Below are positions 47,444 to 58,806 of a DNA stretch of 64,000 nucleotides, piece after piece. Every line of letters starts with the position of its first letter. Within the stretch, counting starts at the first letter, position 1. The position numbers and the translations under genes were made by a program. Location: NCBI GenBank assembly GCA_028583685.1, contig JAMXIF010001164.1, positions 13,157,912 to 13,221,911 on the forward strand. Reading direction: 5' to 3'. Origin of the DNA: Petaurus breviceps papuanus. Its lineage: Eukaryota; Chordata; Mammalia; Diprotodontia; Petauridae. The notes below the pieces were generated by a model. That model saw only the letters and a list, made by a program, of their open reading frames with translations. It was not told where the DNA came from and did no database searches.

Positions 47444-48154
47444 GAGGCAGAGTAAAGACGGCGAAGTAAAAACAAGACTTCTTCACAGCTCTGGCTCCAA
47501 TCTTCCCCAATTCATGTAAAAAATGACTCTAGACAAACTTTGGAGCTATAGAACCCACAAAAATGACACCGAGAAGGTAACCTCCCACTGAGGACAGCCC
47601 AGCAGGCCAACAGGAAGAGGTCATCACAGCACTCTGGGAGCTGACCCCAGATCAGCTTGAGCTGGAGGTCTCAGCTCCAGGGCAGCCTGACCAGTTGCTG
47701 GTTGGAAGGATTTCAGATCACCAGCAGCTGTGGCAGTTTCCAGAATTATCAACCCATAGATGCCAAGGACAATGTGAGAGATCAGTGCAGTGTGGAGATT
47801 GGGACCTGGGAATTCAGAGTGTTATCTGGCCTTTCCCACAGGGTAAGAAGTGGCTGAGGCACCACAGCCATACAGTCTCCACCATGTGGCTGCTTCAGCT
47901 CCTGGTCTGCAGATTGTAGGGGGAACAAGGGACCAGTCTGCGGGGTAATCGCTCTTGCTTTAACCTACTTGGATCTGGATTGCTGTCTAGGGTGTGTGTC
48001 CATCTTACCAGAGCACATGGAGGCTTCAGAAAGGGCACCCAGCTAATACCTTCAGCAGCTGTGGAAACCCCAGCATTTGGGATAAAGATGCCGTTTCTGG
48101 TAGCAGAGTTCTACTGTGCTAAAAAGCCCAAAAGTCAAGTAATCAAGTGGCAAC

Positions 48155-49217
48155 ATGAGCCAGCAAAGGAAGCAAAGCAAACAGAGCCACACAACTTTAT
48201 ACTCCTATTTTGGGGACAAAAAGGATCAAAGCATGGAAAAGGAGAAAGACAATGAAGTCAGAAATCAGGAACCAAAAGATTCCAAGAAAAATATAAGCAG
48301 GTTAAAGGCTGTGGAGGAGCTTTAAAAAGATTTTGAAAAACAAATAAGAGAAGTGGAGGAAAATTGGGAAGAGAAATGAGAACAATTCAAGAAAATTATC
48401 AAATAAGAGTCAAAAACCTGACTGAAGAAAATAACACCTTAAAAGTAGACTAATTCAAATGGCAAAAGAGTCTCAAAAGGGTAATGGGAAGAAGAATGCC
48501 TTAAACAGGCAAATTTGCGAGATGGAAAAAGAATCTCAAAAGCTCACTGAAGAGAATCATTTCTTTAGAATTAGATTGGAGCAAATGGGAGCTAGTGACT
48601 ATGAGAAATCAAGATACTATTAAACGGATTGAAACAAATGACAAAATAGAAGGCAATGTGAAATATCTCATTGGGAAAACCTGGAAGATAGATCAAGAAG
48701 AGATAATTTTAAAAATTATTGGACTACAAGAAAACCATGATCAAAAAAAGAACTTAGAAATCATCCTTCAAGAAATTTTCAAGGAAAATTGTACTGATGT
48801 TTTAGAATCAGTGGGTAAAATAGAGGTCTAAAGAACCCACTGATAACCTCCTTAAAATTCCCCAAAAGAAAACTCTTATGAATGTTATAGCCAGATTCCA
48901 GGAATTCCCAGATCAGGGAGCAAATATTACAATCAGCCAGGAAGAAACAATTTTAATATTGTGGAAACACAATCAGGATACCACAGGCTCTGGCAGCTTC
49001 TACACTGAGGGATTGAAGGGCTTAAAATATGATATTTCAGAGGCCAAAGGAGCTGGGATTAAAACCAAGAATCATCCACCCAACAAAACTGAGTATCATG
49101 TTTCTGGGGAAAATATGGTCATTTAGTAGAATAGAGGACTTTCAAGCATTCTTGATGAGAAAACCAGAGTTGAATAGAAAATTTGACATTCAGATACAAG
49201 AAGCAAGAGAATCTTGA
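48155..49217 (+). pseudogene. HAL1 ORF1 remnant (L1 ORF1p-like)
   Basis: Starts at ATG 48155 (MSQQRKQSKQ...) and ends at QIQEARES-stop. L1 ORF1p is an RNA-binding trimer with a coiled coil, an RRM and a C-terminal domain. Here the coiled-coil part (about 48290-48560) has stops, and the RRM region reads EGNVKYLIGKTWK and KIIGLQENHDQKKN, followed by the degraded KKNLEIILQEIFKENC. The C-terminal domain shows MIFQRPKELGLKPRI and DFQAFLMRKPELNRKFD. Frames shift at least three times (48255, 48831, 49126 ends), so it is dead. Confidence 0.85.
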
Positions 49218-49349
49218 GAAGGTAAACAGGGAAAAGAAATCATAAGGAACTTATCAAACTTGAACTACTTATATTCCTACATGGAAAACATGATAATTGA
49301 AACTTATGAAATTTTTCTCCATATGAGAATAGTTGAAGGGAATAGAAAT

Positions 49350-49450
49350 GTGTGTATGTGTGTGTATGTGTGTATATGTATACATATATATGTATATAGG
49401 AGGGTATATGGGAGTATGAATACATATATGAGTGTGTGTATATATGTCTA
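49350..49450. repeat. TATG/TG microsatellite in HAL1 spacer
   Basis: Imperfect TG, TATG and ATAC units after ORF1. The same position is repetitive in the copies at 51725 and 62225. Confidence 0.9.
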
Positions 49451-50290
49451 CAGTTATACATAGAGGGCACAGGACCAAATGAATAGAAAGTGATGATACT
49501 TAAAAGGCGGAATTAAAAGGAGAGAGAGTAATATAATTAGAGGAGATGGGGAGAGACAGAATGGGATAAATTATCTCATATAGAAGAGGCAAGGGAATAT
49601 TGTTACAATGGAGGAGAACTACAGGAAGGCAAAAGAGAATGAATCAACCTTATCCTTACTGAATTTGGTTTGAAAGCGAATGACATACACACTAAATAGC
49701 GTATATCACCCTACAGGAGAGTAGAGTGGAAAGGGAAGAGAGGGGAGATAATGGAAGGGAGGAGAGGCTTGGGGGGAGAGGTAAGTTGGAAACATCCACT
49801 TTTGAATAATGAATGGATCAAAGTAGATAATAGATCAAGTTGGGGGGGGTGGTATAGGATAGAGGGAAATATTGTCAGTCTTCCACAATATATCCACTAT
49901 GGAAATGTTTTGCGTTGCTAATCATGTACAAACTGTATTGAATTCCTTATCTTTCCAGTGAAACTGGGTGACAAGGGAGAAATGGAAAAAATCTGGAATC
50001 TAAAGTTTTAAAGTCAAATGTTTAAATACACACACACATAGTGTTATTAATATTTTACGTGTAACTGGGAAACAAGATGTATAAACACTGATGCATAGAG
50101 ATCCATCATGCCCTACTGGAAAGTCAAAGGGGAAATGGGGGAAGAGATGGGATAGAGCAGATTGGGGGAGGTGATATTCAATGTGAATGCAGTTTTGGGA
50201 TGGTGATTGGGAAAATTGGGGAGAAAATTTCTAACTCATAATCTTGTGGAAATGAATGATGTAAACTAAAAAATTAAAAAAAGAGAAAAA

Positions 50291-50520
50291 AGAAAGAATT
50301 GACAGAGTCTGATGATAGATCAAAACATATTATTTTCACATTTTTTTTCCTTTTTTGTGTTTTTTCCACTTTGTTCTCATTATTTTTTCACAGCATAACT
50401 AATGTGGAAATATGTTTAATAAGATTGTGCATGTATAAACTTAAAAATAACTATAATTACTCAGTGTTCTCTTTTGCCATTTTTGTTTTTATCTTTTTTT
50501 CAATTCACATTGTTTTGCAA
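50291..50520 (+). mobile_element. L1 3' UTR, resumption after HAL1
   Basis: 'gtctgatgatagatcaaaac', 'tattattttcacattttttt' and 'tgtggaaatatgtttaataa' are the L1 3' UTR continuing from 47443 (counting the duplicated 15 bases once). Confidence 0.8.
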
Positions 50521-51095
50521 TTTAATTTGAAAGCATAGTAGCTAACTTAATTATATACAAACCAACTATATGAAATGTAATCACTGATGTTAGGCAAATG
50601 TGCTCTATGTACAAAGAGACCCTCTTACCCCTAGACATTTCTTCGACTATCTGTGCTGCATGAAATTCTATAGTTAGATTCCATCTCATGTGCCATGTTC
50701 AACTGCAAATATCCCTGTAAGCCAAAACATTTTTATCAGTGATTAGCATCTAAAAGTGAAAGAGTTTATCAGATCATTTCAACCTTCCAGCTAGCTCAGA
50801 GGACCTCTTGAAGAAAAAGGTAAATATTAAGTAAGTTATGGGCAGGAGGATAGGAAGTAAGATAAGTCCAGTTAGATGGAGTACACAACTTAGGGAAGGC
50901 AGGTCTAGCCAGGGAACCACAGAGGAACAGAATGGGAAACTAGAGGTTGTCTGTAAAGTCAAAAAATGAAAATGATGAAAACATTTGTCCAGGAATTTAA
51001 GATAATGAGGGTACTTCTATAACATGTTCTTTCATGCCAGCACCAGATAGCATTATGTGCTTAATTCTTCTGCATATCCTTGGGGAGAAGGGAAG
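50521..51095. other. No recognisable feature
   Basis: Unique-looking sequence. Confidence 0.5.
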
Positions 51096-51099
51096 TGGG

Positions 51100-51180
51100 A
51101 GCCCCATCAACTATGCAGAATACCACTTAGCAGAATATCTGGTAGATAGTAAAAGTCCAATAAATATTTATTAACTTGTG
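51100..51180 (+). mobile_element. L2 3' terminus
   Basis: 'ttagcagaatatctggtaga' and 'aaaagtccaataaatattta' match the L2 end. Confidence 0.65.
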
Positions 51181-51189
51181 AATTAGATA

Positions 51190-51415
51190 CCTAAAACATT
51201 AAATCTGGAATTAAGATTTGAGTAAAAAACCTTCCTCAGATGTTTACTTACATTGTGAACCTGGTCAATTACCCTGCCTCTTTTAGCCTCAGTTTCTTTA
51301 TCCTTAAAATGGAGACAAAATAAAACCTATCTTATAAAATTGATGTGGGAATCAAATTAGATAGCATGGGTAAAATGCTTAGGAAACCTTAAAGCATTAT
51401 TTGAATGATATCAGG
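51190..51415 (+). mobile_element. MIR-type CORE-SINE
   Basis: 'aacctggtcaattaccctgc', 'ttagcctcagtttctttatc' and 'aaatgcttaggaaaccttaa' in MIR order. Confidence 0.7.
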
Positions 51416-51708
51416 AGTATATGTATTATTAATCAGCTGTTCTGAGGGGTTAGTCCTAAATCTCTTGATAGACCACCTTTAGCAAGAAGACTAATAAATG
51501 ACTTGACTTTCAGTAGGTGGTATGAGGGATAAAGGATCATTTTCTTATTAACTAGTTACTGGGAGATGGATTACTAACATAAATTATAACAAAGAAGAAA
51601 GCATCAGAAATATGTGGATGCTTGTTCCCTAGAACTTTAGGTCTTCATGGGAACCAAAAAAGAGTGCTTAAAGTGTAGGTAAGATACAATTCAATCAATA
51701 TAATCATT
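51416..51708. other. No recognisable feature
   Basis: Unique-looking flank of the second HAL1. Confidence 0.5.
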
Positions 51709-52462
51709 GAAAATAAATATTCCTGGATGGTAAGGAAGGAACCAAGATGGTTTATTAAAAACAGGAATTCCATGTAGCTCCCACTTAAACCACCTCCAAT
51801 GTATGCAAAAAAAATGACTCTAAACAACTTTTAGAACTACAGAACCCACAAAGTGACAGAGGAAAAAAAAACTCCCACTGAAAGCAGCTTGGCAGGCTGA
51901 CAGGAAGGGTCTGTCACAGCACACTGGGAGCCAAATGTAGTCCTGCTTGAGATGTGGTTCTGGCCACAGGGTGGCACCAACCAGTAGTGGCCAGGACAGA
52001 CTTCAGGAGAGTGAATCACCAGCAACTGTGGTGGTTTCCAGACTTTTCAACTCATAAACATCAAAAAGATTGTAAAAGATCAGTGTGGAACTCCCTTGGA
52101 AGTGGGTGGAGAAGAGCTCAGTACAGGCCCAGTCCCTGAGGCAAGAACTAGAAGAAGTATGACAACTGCAGCTGCTGCCACATGACTGCCTCCAGAGTTC
52201 CTGGCCTACAGATTGCAGGGGGACCATTCATAGGGTAATTGCACTTGCCCTAACCTTCTTGGATCTGGCTCATGGAATTGGGTATTGGTCCTGGGGTCTT
52301 TGGCCAATGTGCCAGAGCTTTTGGGGGCTTCAGAGAGGGCTCCTGCCTAATAGCTCTGGCATCTGCAAAAAACCCTGGCAATTAGGGACATACCTCTCTG
52401 AAATCTGCAAGCAAAGTTCTACCATGGAAAAGAGCTCAAAAGTCAAGTAATTGGCTGGCAAC

Positions 52463-53547
52463 ATGAGCAAGCAGAGGAAGCACAAACATAACATAGAATC
52501 CTTTTTGGGGGGACAAAAAGGATCAAAGCATGGCATGGGAGAAAGACAATGAAGTCAGAACTCCTGTATCAAAATATTACAAGAAAAATATGAACTGATT
52601 ACAGGCCATGAAGGAGCTCAAGAAGTATTTTGAAAATCAAGTAAGAGAAGTGGAGGAAAAATTGGGAACAGAAATGAGAATGATGAAAGAAAATCATGAA
52701 AAGCAAATCAACAGCCTGATAAAGGAGACCCCGCAAAATGCTGATGAAAACAACACCTTAAAAAATAGATTAATCCAAATGGGAAAAGAGGCCCAAAAAG
52801 CCAGTCAGGAGAAGAATGCCTTAAAGAGCCAAATTTGCTAGATGGAAAATGAATTTCAAAATCTCACAGAAAAGAACAATTCATTCACAATTTGATTGGA
52901 GCAAATTGAAGCTAATGACTTTATAAGAAATCAAAATACTATTAAACAGATCCAAACAAATGAAAAAAATAGAAGGCAATGTGAAATATCTCATTGGAAA
53001 AACCACTGACTTAGAAAATAGATCCTGGAGAGATAATTTAAAAAATTAATGGACTACCTGAAACCCATGATCAAAAAAAGAACATAGAAATCATCCTTCA
53101 AGAAATGCTCAAGGAAAATTGCCCAGATATTCTGGAACCAGAGGGCGAAATAGAAATGGGAAGACTTTGCAGATCACCTCTTGAAAAAGATCCCCAAAAG
53201 AAAACTCCTAAGAATATTATAGCCAAATTCCAGAGTTCCAAGGTCAAAGAGAAAATACTGCAATCAGTCAAGAAGAAACAATTTGAGCATTGTGGAAACA
53301 CAATCAGCATAACACAATATGTAGTAGCTTCTGAATAAGGGAATGCTGGGCTTGGAATATGATATTACAGAGGTCAAAGAAGCTAGGATTAAAACCAAGA
53401 CTCTCCTGTGCAGCAAAACGGAGTAAAATGCTTCAGGGGAAAATGTCGTCATTCGATGAAATAAAGGACTTTCAAGCATTCTTGATGAAAAATCTTGAGC
53501 TGAATAGAAAATGTGACTTTCAAATACAAGAAGCAAGAGAATCATGA
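52463..53547 (+). pseudogene. HAL1 ORF1 remnant (L1 ORF1p-like)
   Basis: Starts at ATG 52463 (MSKQRKH...). The piece 52608-52841 is a clean coiled coil (heptads through LKKYFENQVREVEEKLGTEM and LKNRLIQMGKEAQKASQ). The RRM region follows with ENRSW.RDNL, KNIEIILQEMLKENCPDI and PEGEIEMG; the C-terminal domain gives MILQRSKKLGLKPRL and DFQAFLMKNLELNRKCD, ending QIQEARES-stop like the first copy. Stops near 52841 and frame changes around 53050 and 53340 inactivate it. It is somewhat better preserved than the copy at 48155. Confidence 0.85.
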
Positions 53548-53674
53548 GAATGCAAACAGGGAAATGAAATCATAAAGAAATTAAAAGTTGAACTATTTAC
53601 ATTCCTACATGGAAAATTTATAATTGTAACTCATAAGACTTTTCTCAGTATGAACATAGTTAAAGGGAATATAT

Positions 53675-53790
53675 ATGTGTATATACATACACACATATGT
53701 ATACATACATAAATGTATGTATAGGAGGGTGTATGTGTGTTTTAATAGATATGTGAGTTTTGCATATGTATGTATATGTGTACATAGACA
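53675..53790. repeat. TATG-rich microsatellite in HAL1 spacer
   Basis: Imperfect TATG and TACA units; source of the low-complexity minus-strand open frames at 53605-53911. Confidence 0.9.
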
Positions 53791-54647
53791 GAGGGCACAG
53801 GATGAGTTGAATATGAAGGGATGATATACAAACAAATAAAATTAAGAGGTGAGAGAGGACGATTTTGGGAGAAGGACAAAGGGAGAGATAGATTAGGGTA
53901 AATAAGCACATAGAAAAGAGGGCAAGAGAAAACTTATAAGGGAGGGGAAGAGCAAGAAAGTGAAAGGGAATGGGTCAAACTTACTCTCATTGAATTTGGC
54001 TTAAGGAGGGAATAACATACTCACTGAATTGGGTATCTTATTCTACAGTAAAAGAGGGGGAAAAGAGATAAGAAGGGTTATGATAAAAGGGAGATCAGAT
54101 TGGGGGAGACAGTAGTTATAAACAAACACTTTTGAAAAGGGAGAGGGTGAAAGTAGAAAAGAGAATAAGTGGGGGGTGGGATAGGATGGAGGGAAATATA
54201 GTTAGTCTTTCACAATATAACTACTATGGAAATGTTTTGCATAATTACACATATGCAACCTATGTTGGATATATTATCTTTTCAGTGGGGTGGGTGAGGA
54301 GGAAAGAAGGGAAAGACACTGGAACTCAAAGTTTCAAAAACAAATGTTAAAAAATGTTTTTTTTACATGCAAGTGGGAAATCAGACATACAGGCACAGGG
54401 GTATATAAATCCATCTTTCCCTACTAGAAAATCTGGGTGGGTTATGGGGGAGGATATAAAAGAGAATAGATTGGGGGAATGGGCATTCAGTAGGCTAACT
54501 ATTTTGGGGTATGGTTAGGGGAAAGATGGGGAGAAAAATTCATAACTCGCAATCTTGTGGAAATGAATGTTGAAAACTAAAAATATATAAATTGGAAAAA
54601 AATGAAAATCAAAAAATAAACAAACAAAAAAGAAAATAAATATTCCT

Positions 54648-55440
54648 TAGGCTCAAGGAAAGCTATCTCTACTCTTTAAACATAATTTCTGGTAAAAGTC
54701 CATCGCGTTATCTGGAAAAGTCTAGCTGTCACTGGTTGAAACATAATTATGTATAATTATGATAGAAATGTAATTTCATACTGGTCCTATGAGCAAGCAC
54801 ATTGAGAGACTAAAATATAGTCTGTCTTGAGATAAGATTTTAATGAAAATAATAATTCAGCTACTCAATTCTAGAGTCTTACTGTAGAGGGAAAAGGTGT
54901 TGCAGAAATAAAATCCTCTTCATTAGATGTTGAAAGGAGCCCTTCAAGTGAATAACAAAAGGAATAAATAGCAGCAAACATTTAATCAAGACCAAAAGTG
55001 AAAAGTACTATTTTATGCAAAATGTTCAGGAAGGAAAGGACATGTAAGCCCTAGAAATGTTCATGTTCCTGAGTCTTGTATAGATAGATACTCAATGTCT
55101 TTTGCAAATGAACTTGCAGAGATCTTGGGAAGAAGGTATACTCACAGTTTGACCTGTATCAAGAGACTTCTCAAAAATAAAACTGCTTATCTAATCAAGG
55201 CAATATCTTTTTCACAGAGGTTCCAAGGTACATAGATTCAGAAGGGAATGATTATTCTCCCATGGCTCAACCTTAAAAGTCAGATACTTACTAGCTTTTC
55301 TAATTTGGTAATCATTAATAACTTGTCACTCATAAGAGTGGTCAAAAGTTTGAGAATTCAGTTATATTCTTTGCCTGCACCACCTCCTGAAATAATGACT
55401 TCAAGACATCACTAGGGATCACATAGAAGAGGTAGCATTC
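54648..55440. other. No recognisable feature
   Basis: Unique-looking sequence after the HAL1 duplication. Confidence 0.5.
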
Positions 55441-55678
55441 TTACGGCACTTAAAGATTTTCAAAAACATTAGAAATAACATCTTATTTTATCCTTATAAC
55501 CTTATAAGCCCTAGGAATTAAATATAATTATTCTTATTAATGACTAAAGAAGCTGAGGGAGATTAAGGTAAGATTTTCCCATATTTACACAGCTAATATC
55601 TGTCTGATGCCACTTTTGAAGTAGGGTCTTCTTGAAACCAGATCCACAGACTTATCCATTATGCCATCTAGATGTCTC
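55441..55678 (-). mobile_element. MIR-type CORE-SINE, reversed
   Basis: 'ttatccttataaccttataa', 'ctaaagaagctgagggagat' and 'cattatgccatctagatgtc' are the complement of MIR. Confidence 0.65.
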
Positions 55679-55689
55679 AAGAAAGACAG

Positions 55690-55765
55690 TGAATGCTAGT
55701 TTTGAAGTAAGAGGATCTTGGTTTTAATCTTGGCTCTATGATGTATTAACTTTTGTGACCTTGAA
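55690..55765 (+). mobile_element. MIR-type fragment
   Basis: 'gttttgaagtaagaggatct' and 'gttttaatcttggctctatg' start a MIR that the next SINE interrupts. Confidence 0.5.
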
Positions 55766-55960
55766 TGGGCATGTAGGTGACACAGTAGATAGAGTGCCAG
55801 TGATGGGGTCAGGAAAACCTGAGTTCAAATCCAACTTCAGACACTTTCTGGCTGTGTGAGCTTAGGGAAATCACTCAAACCTATTTGCTTCAGTTTCCTC
55901 ATCCATAAAAGTAAGCTGGAAAAGAAAATGGAAAACCACTCTGCTTATATTCCCTCCAAC
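55766..55960 (+). mobile_element. Mar1-type CORE-SINE
   Basis: 'gtaggtgacacagtagatag', 'tcaggaaaacctgagttcaa', 'cagtttcctcatccataaaa' and 'gaaaatggaaaaccactctg'; lacks the last part of the element. Confidence 0.8.
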
Positions 55961-55984
55961 TGCCCTAATACTGAGAAAGGTCAC

Positions 55985-57288
55985 ATAAGTCACAAATATA
56001 ATCTTTCCATGTAGGGATGTAAACAGTTTGCCTTTAATAAATCCCTTATATTTTCTCTTTCCTTTTTACCTTTTCATGCTTCTCTTAATTCTTATAATTG
56101 AATGTTTTAATGTTCTCTATTTCATTGAATATCCATTTTTCCCCCTGAAATATTGTACTCAGTTTTTCTGGGTGGGTAATTTTTGGTTTTAATCCTAGCT
56201 CCTTTGAGCTATGGCACATCATATTCAGAATCCTTTCATCCCTTAATGTAGAAGCTCCTAGATCTTGTGTTAACCTGATTGTGTTTCTACAGTACTAGAA
56301 TTGTTTCTTTCTGGCTACTTGCAATATTTTCTCCTAAACCAGGAAACTCTGGAATTTGGCTACAATATTCTTAGTAGTTTTCCTTTGGCAATCTCCTTCA
56401 AGAGTCAATTGGTAGATTCTTTCAATTTCTATTTTCCCCTCTGATTCTAGAATATCAGGGCAGTTGTCCTTGACAAATTCTTGAAAGATGATATCTAGAC
56501 TCTTTATTGATCATAGTCTTCAGGTAGTCCCACAATTTTTAAATTATCTCTCCTGAATTTATTTTCCAGGTCAGTGGTTTTTTTTTCTAATGAGATATTT
56601 CACATTTTCTATTTTATTCATTCTTTTGTTTCTGTTTTACAATTTCTTGATTTCTCATAAAGTCATTAGCTTCCATTTGCTCTACTCTAATTTTGAAGGA
56701 ATTGTTTTCCTCTTCACCCCAGGACCACTACTAAGGTCTGTGACTCAAATTAAGCAGGGAAAAGCAAGATAATCCTGCCTTAGAGCCAGCAAAATGATTC
56801 CTGCAATTGCCCTCTGATCAGTAGCTTGATCCCCTCACCATCTGTGGATGGAATTCAAGAGCTTTGGAAGTAGCTGCTGCCGCCAGAACTGTTGCCACCT
56901 CCACAGCCTAAGGGCTGGGGTCAGACCCTGCTCCTCTCTCACCAAGGAGAGTTAGTTTTCCTGCTGACCTTCTATGTTGTCTTTGGTTTTTTGGGCCAAA
57001 AAGTCTGGAAACCAGCACAGTTGTTTATGAATCAGTCCCCTGCTCCAGCCTAGTCTAGAGTGAAATGGCCAACACTAGACTGAGCTCAGGTCCAAAACTA
57101 ATGTAATTGATGCTTCCTATTGACCTTTCAGGTCATTTTAGGATGGAGATTTATTTCACTCCATCATTTTCTGGGTTATGCAGAGTCTGGGTTATGTTTA
57201 GAGTCATTTTTACAGGTATTTGATGGGGTTTGAGGGAGAGTTCAAGTATGTCCCTGCATTTACTCTGCCATCTTGTCTCTGCCTTCTT
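55985..57288 (-). mobile_element. L1/HAL1 5' half with 5' UTR, antisense
   Basis: Complement of ORF1 ('gaatatcagggcagttgtcc' for the KENCPDI-like region; 'aaattatctctcctgaattt' for the RRDNL region) followed by a GC-richer 5' UTR (about 56720-57288). It ends at 'ctctgccatcttgtctctgc', the complement of a CAAGATGGCAGAG L1 start with a YY1-like site (57267-57275). This looks like the true 5' end, while the 3' part is lost near 55985. Confidence 0.75.
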
Positions 57289-58265
57289 CCCCAATGATGT
57301 ACTTTCAAATGAATGTTTAATAAAACCACATATTCACAGAACAATAAGTAAAATGCATGGAAAAACTTCAAGAGTCTATCCCTGAATTATGAATTACATA
57401 TGAAGAAAGGGCAAAATAAGTAATTGTAAATCTCACTTGCAACCTAAGGGGATAGAAATATTTGGAGGTTCATGTAGTGGCAGGGTAAGATGAAGTGTTT
57501 TGAAGTAAATGATTCAAATATCTACAGAAAGGTGACTAGAATTAGAGAAGTAATTAGTTATTTTGGATCTATTTTGGTAATTATTGGAATTCTCTATTGT
57601 CAGTAAGTAGAATATTCTTACTACCAGGTTCCTCCAGCATGTCCTATAAATAGTTCCTCTTTCTATAGGTGCAGATTGCAACCCCTTCAGATATTCATAG
57701 ACATTGTAATGAGGTGTTATAGCCTCTAAAATTAATCACTTTGTATCCAACCCTCTTTCCACAAAGCTAGGCTCCCCACAGATAGGGCATTCAGTAAAAC
57801 AATAGGAATTTATGATACAACTGTAATCTGTGAGGGATTGCTCTAGGTGTTAATTATATAATCACCACCACCATCATCATCATCATGTACAAAATTTTTA
57901 ATCCAACTCCAGAGACAGAATTCATGAATTATTAATGCAGATTGAAACATTATTGTTAAACTTGCTTTACTTTTATTATTTTATTTTCTTTGTGTTTTCT
58001 TTTGCAGCATGGGCAATATGGGAATGTGTTTTATCACCTCACCTGTATAATAGAAATAAAAATGCTTTTCTTCTTGGGAAGAAAAGGAGGCAGGGAAAGA
58101 ATCTGGAATTTAGAAATTTAAAAATGTCATTTTTACATGTAATTTTTGTACATCTCATCAGTTTCTGCAACATCCTCTAAATCTCTAATTAGAAGGCTGA
58201 AGAACTCCTCCCAAAGTTTCCATTTAAAGAGGTCTCCCAGAGCAGCCACCTCTTTAATTCACATT
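57289..58265. other. No recognisable feature
   Basis: Mostly unique-looking. The part 57600-57800 ('ctataggtgcagattgcaac', 'ttgtatccaaccctctttcc') may belong to a dispersed repeat I cannot name. Confidence 0.4.
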
Positions 58266-58495
58266 AGTTGTACATCTTTCGTCTAGAATCTATAATTCCC
58301 CTATGCCAAGGTACTTTAATGCTCTACTACTTTCTTTTTAGTTTCTGTGTGTGTGTGTGTGTGTGTGTTATCTTCTGCCACTAGATTGTAATCTCCTTGA
58401 GGGGAGGAATTGTCTATAGTTTCATTTTTATATCCTCATTGTGTAACATATAGTATCTGGTACACAGTAGGTGTTTAATTAATGACTATGGATTG
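58266..58495 (+). mobile_element. L2 LINE 3' end with TG repeat
   Basis: 'gattgtaatctccttgaggg', 'tatagtatctggtacacagt' and 'aggtgtttaattaatgacta' are the L2 3' end. A (TG)n run has expanded at about 58341-58368. Confidence 0.8.
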
Positions 58496-58643
58496 CCTTA
58501 TTGCCTGACAGAAATATTCTATATCACAGGAAAAAACATAAATATGCCTTCCTCATGATAATTGCAGCCCTCTGTAAATCTATTACACCACTTCCTATCA
58601 TAGTGATATTTACTTAATAAAAGAGGTTAGAAAATATTTAGGA

Positions 58644-58793
58644 GGGCAGCCAGATAGCACAGCAAGTAAGAGCACCGGCTCCAGTGTTGGGATGACCTGG
58701 AGATCGAATCCCAGGCTCAGACACTTAGCACCCACCCAGAAACACCTGGCCATGTAACCTTGAGCAAGTTACTTAACCCCGATTGCTTTAAAA
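58644..58793 (+). mobile_element. Young tRNA-like SINE with 13-base duplication
   Basis: 'gcagccagatagcacagcaa', 'gagcaccggctccagtgttg', 'gagatcgaatcccaggctca' and 'acttaaccccgattgcttta'. Flanked by AAAATATTTAGGA (58631-58643 and 58794-58806). Both pol III promoter boxes are visible, and it is little diverged from the copies at 26403 and 60773. Confidence 0.95.
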
Positions 58794-58806
58794 AAAATAT
58801 TTAGGA

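Larger units (their letters stand above)
47444..50290 (+). mobile_element. HAL1 (half-L1), near full length, nested in L1
   Basis: A 2.85-kb element with a 5' UTR (47444-48154), an ORF1 remnant, a TATG-rich spacer (49350-49450), and a 3' UTR ending 'gaaaatttctaactcataat' plus an A-rich tail. There is no reverse-transcriptase sequence anywhere between ORF1 and the 3' end, which defines HAL1: it must have been copied by L1 machinery. It is flanked by a 15-base duplication AGAAAGAACTGACAG (47429-47443) / AGAAAGAATTGACAG (50291-50305), one mismatch. It sits in the 3' UTR of an older L1. Confidence 0.85.
51725..54631 (+). mobile_element. HAL1 (half-L1), full length with perfect target-site duplication
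   Basis: A 2.9-kb element flanked by the perfect 16-base duplication GAAAATAAATATTCCT (51709-51724 and 54632-54647). The 5' end carries 'ggaaccaagatggtttatta', with a YY1-like CAAGATGG as in L1 promoters. ORF1, a TATG-rich spacer (53675-53790) and a long 3' UTR ('tatgcaacctatgttggata', 'ggggagaaaaattcataact') follow, ending in an A-rich tail. No reverse-transcriptase segment. It lies 1.4 kb after the first copy in the same direction, with different target sites, so the two are independent insertions. Confidence 0.9.

Noticed and set aside
49240-49478. Minus-strand Tyr/Thr/His-rich frames, also at 53605-53911 and 29796-30044
   Set aside because: Composition artefacts of TATG and TG repeats.
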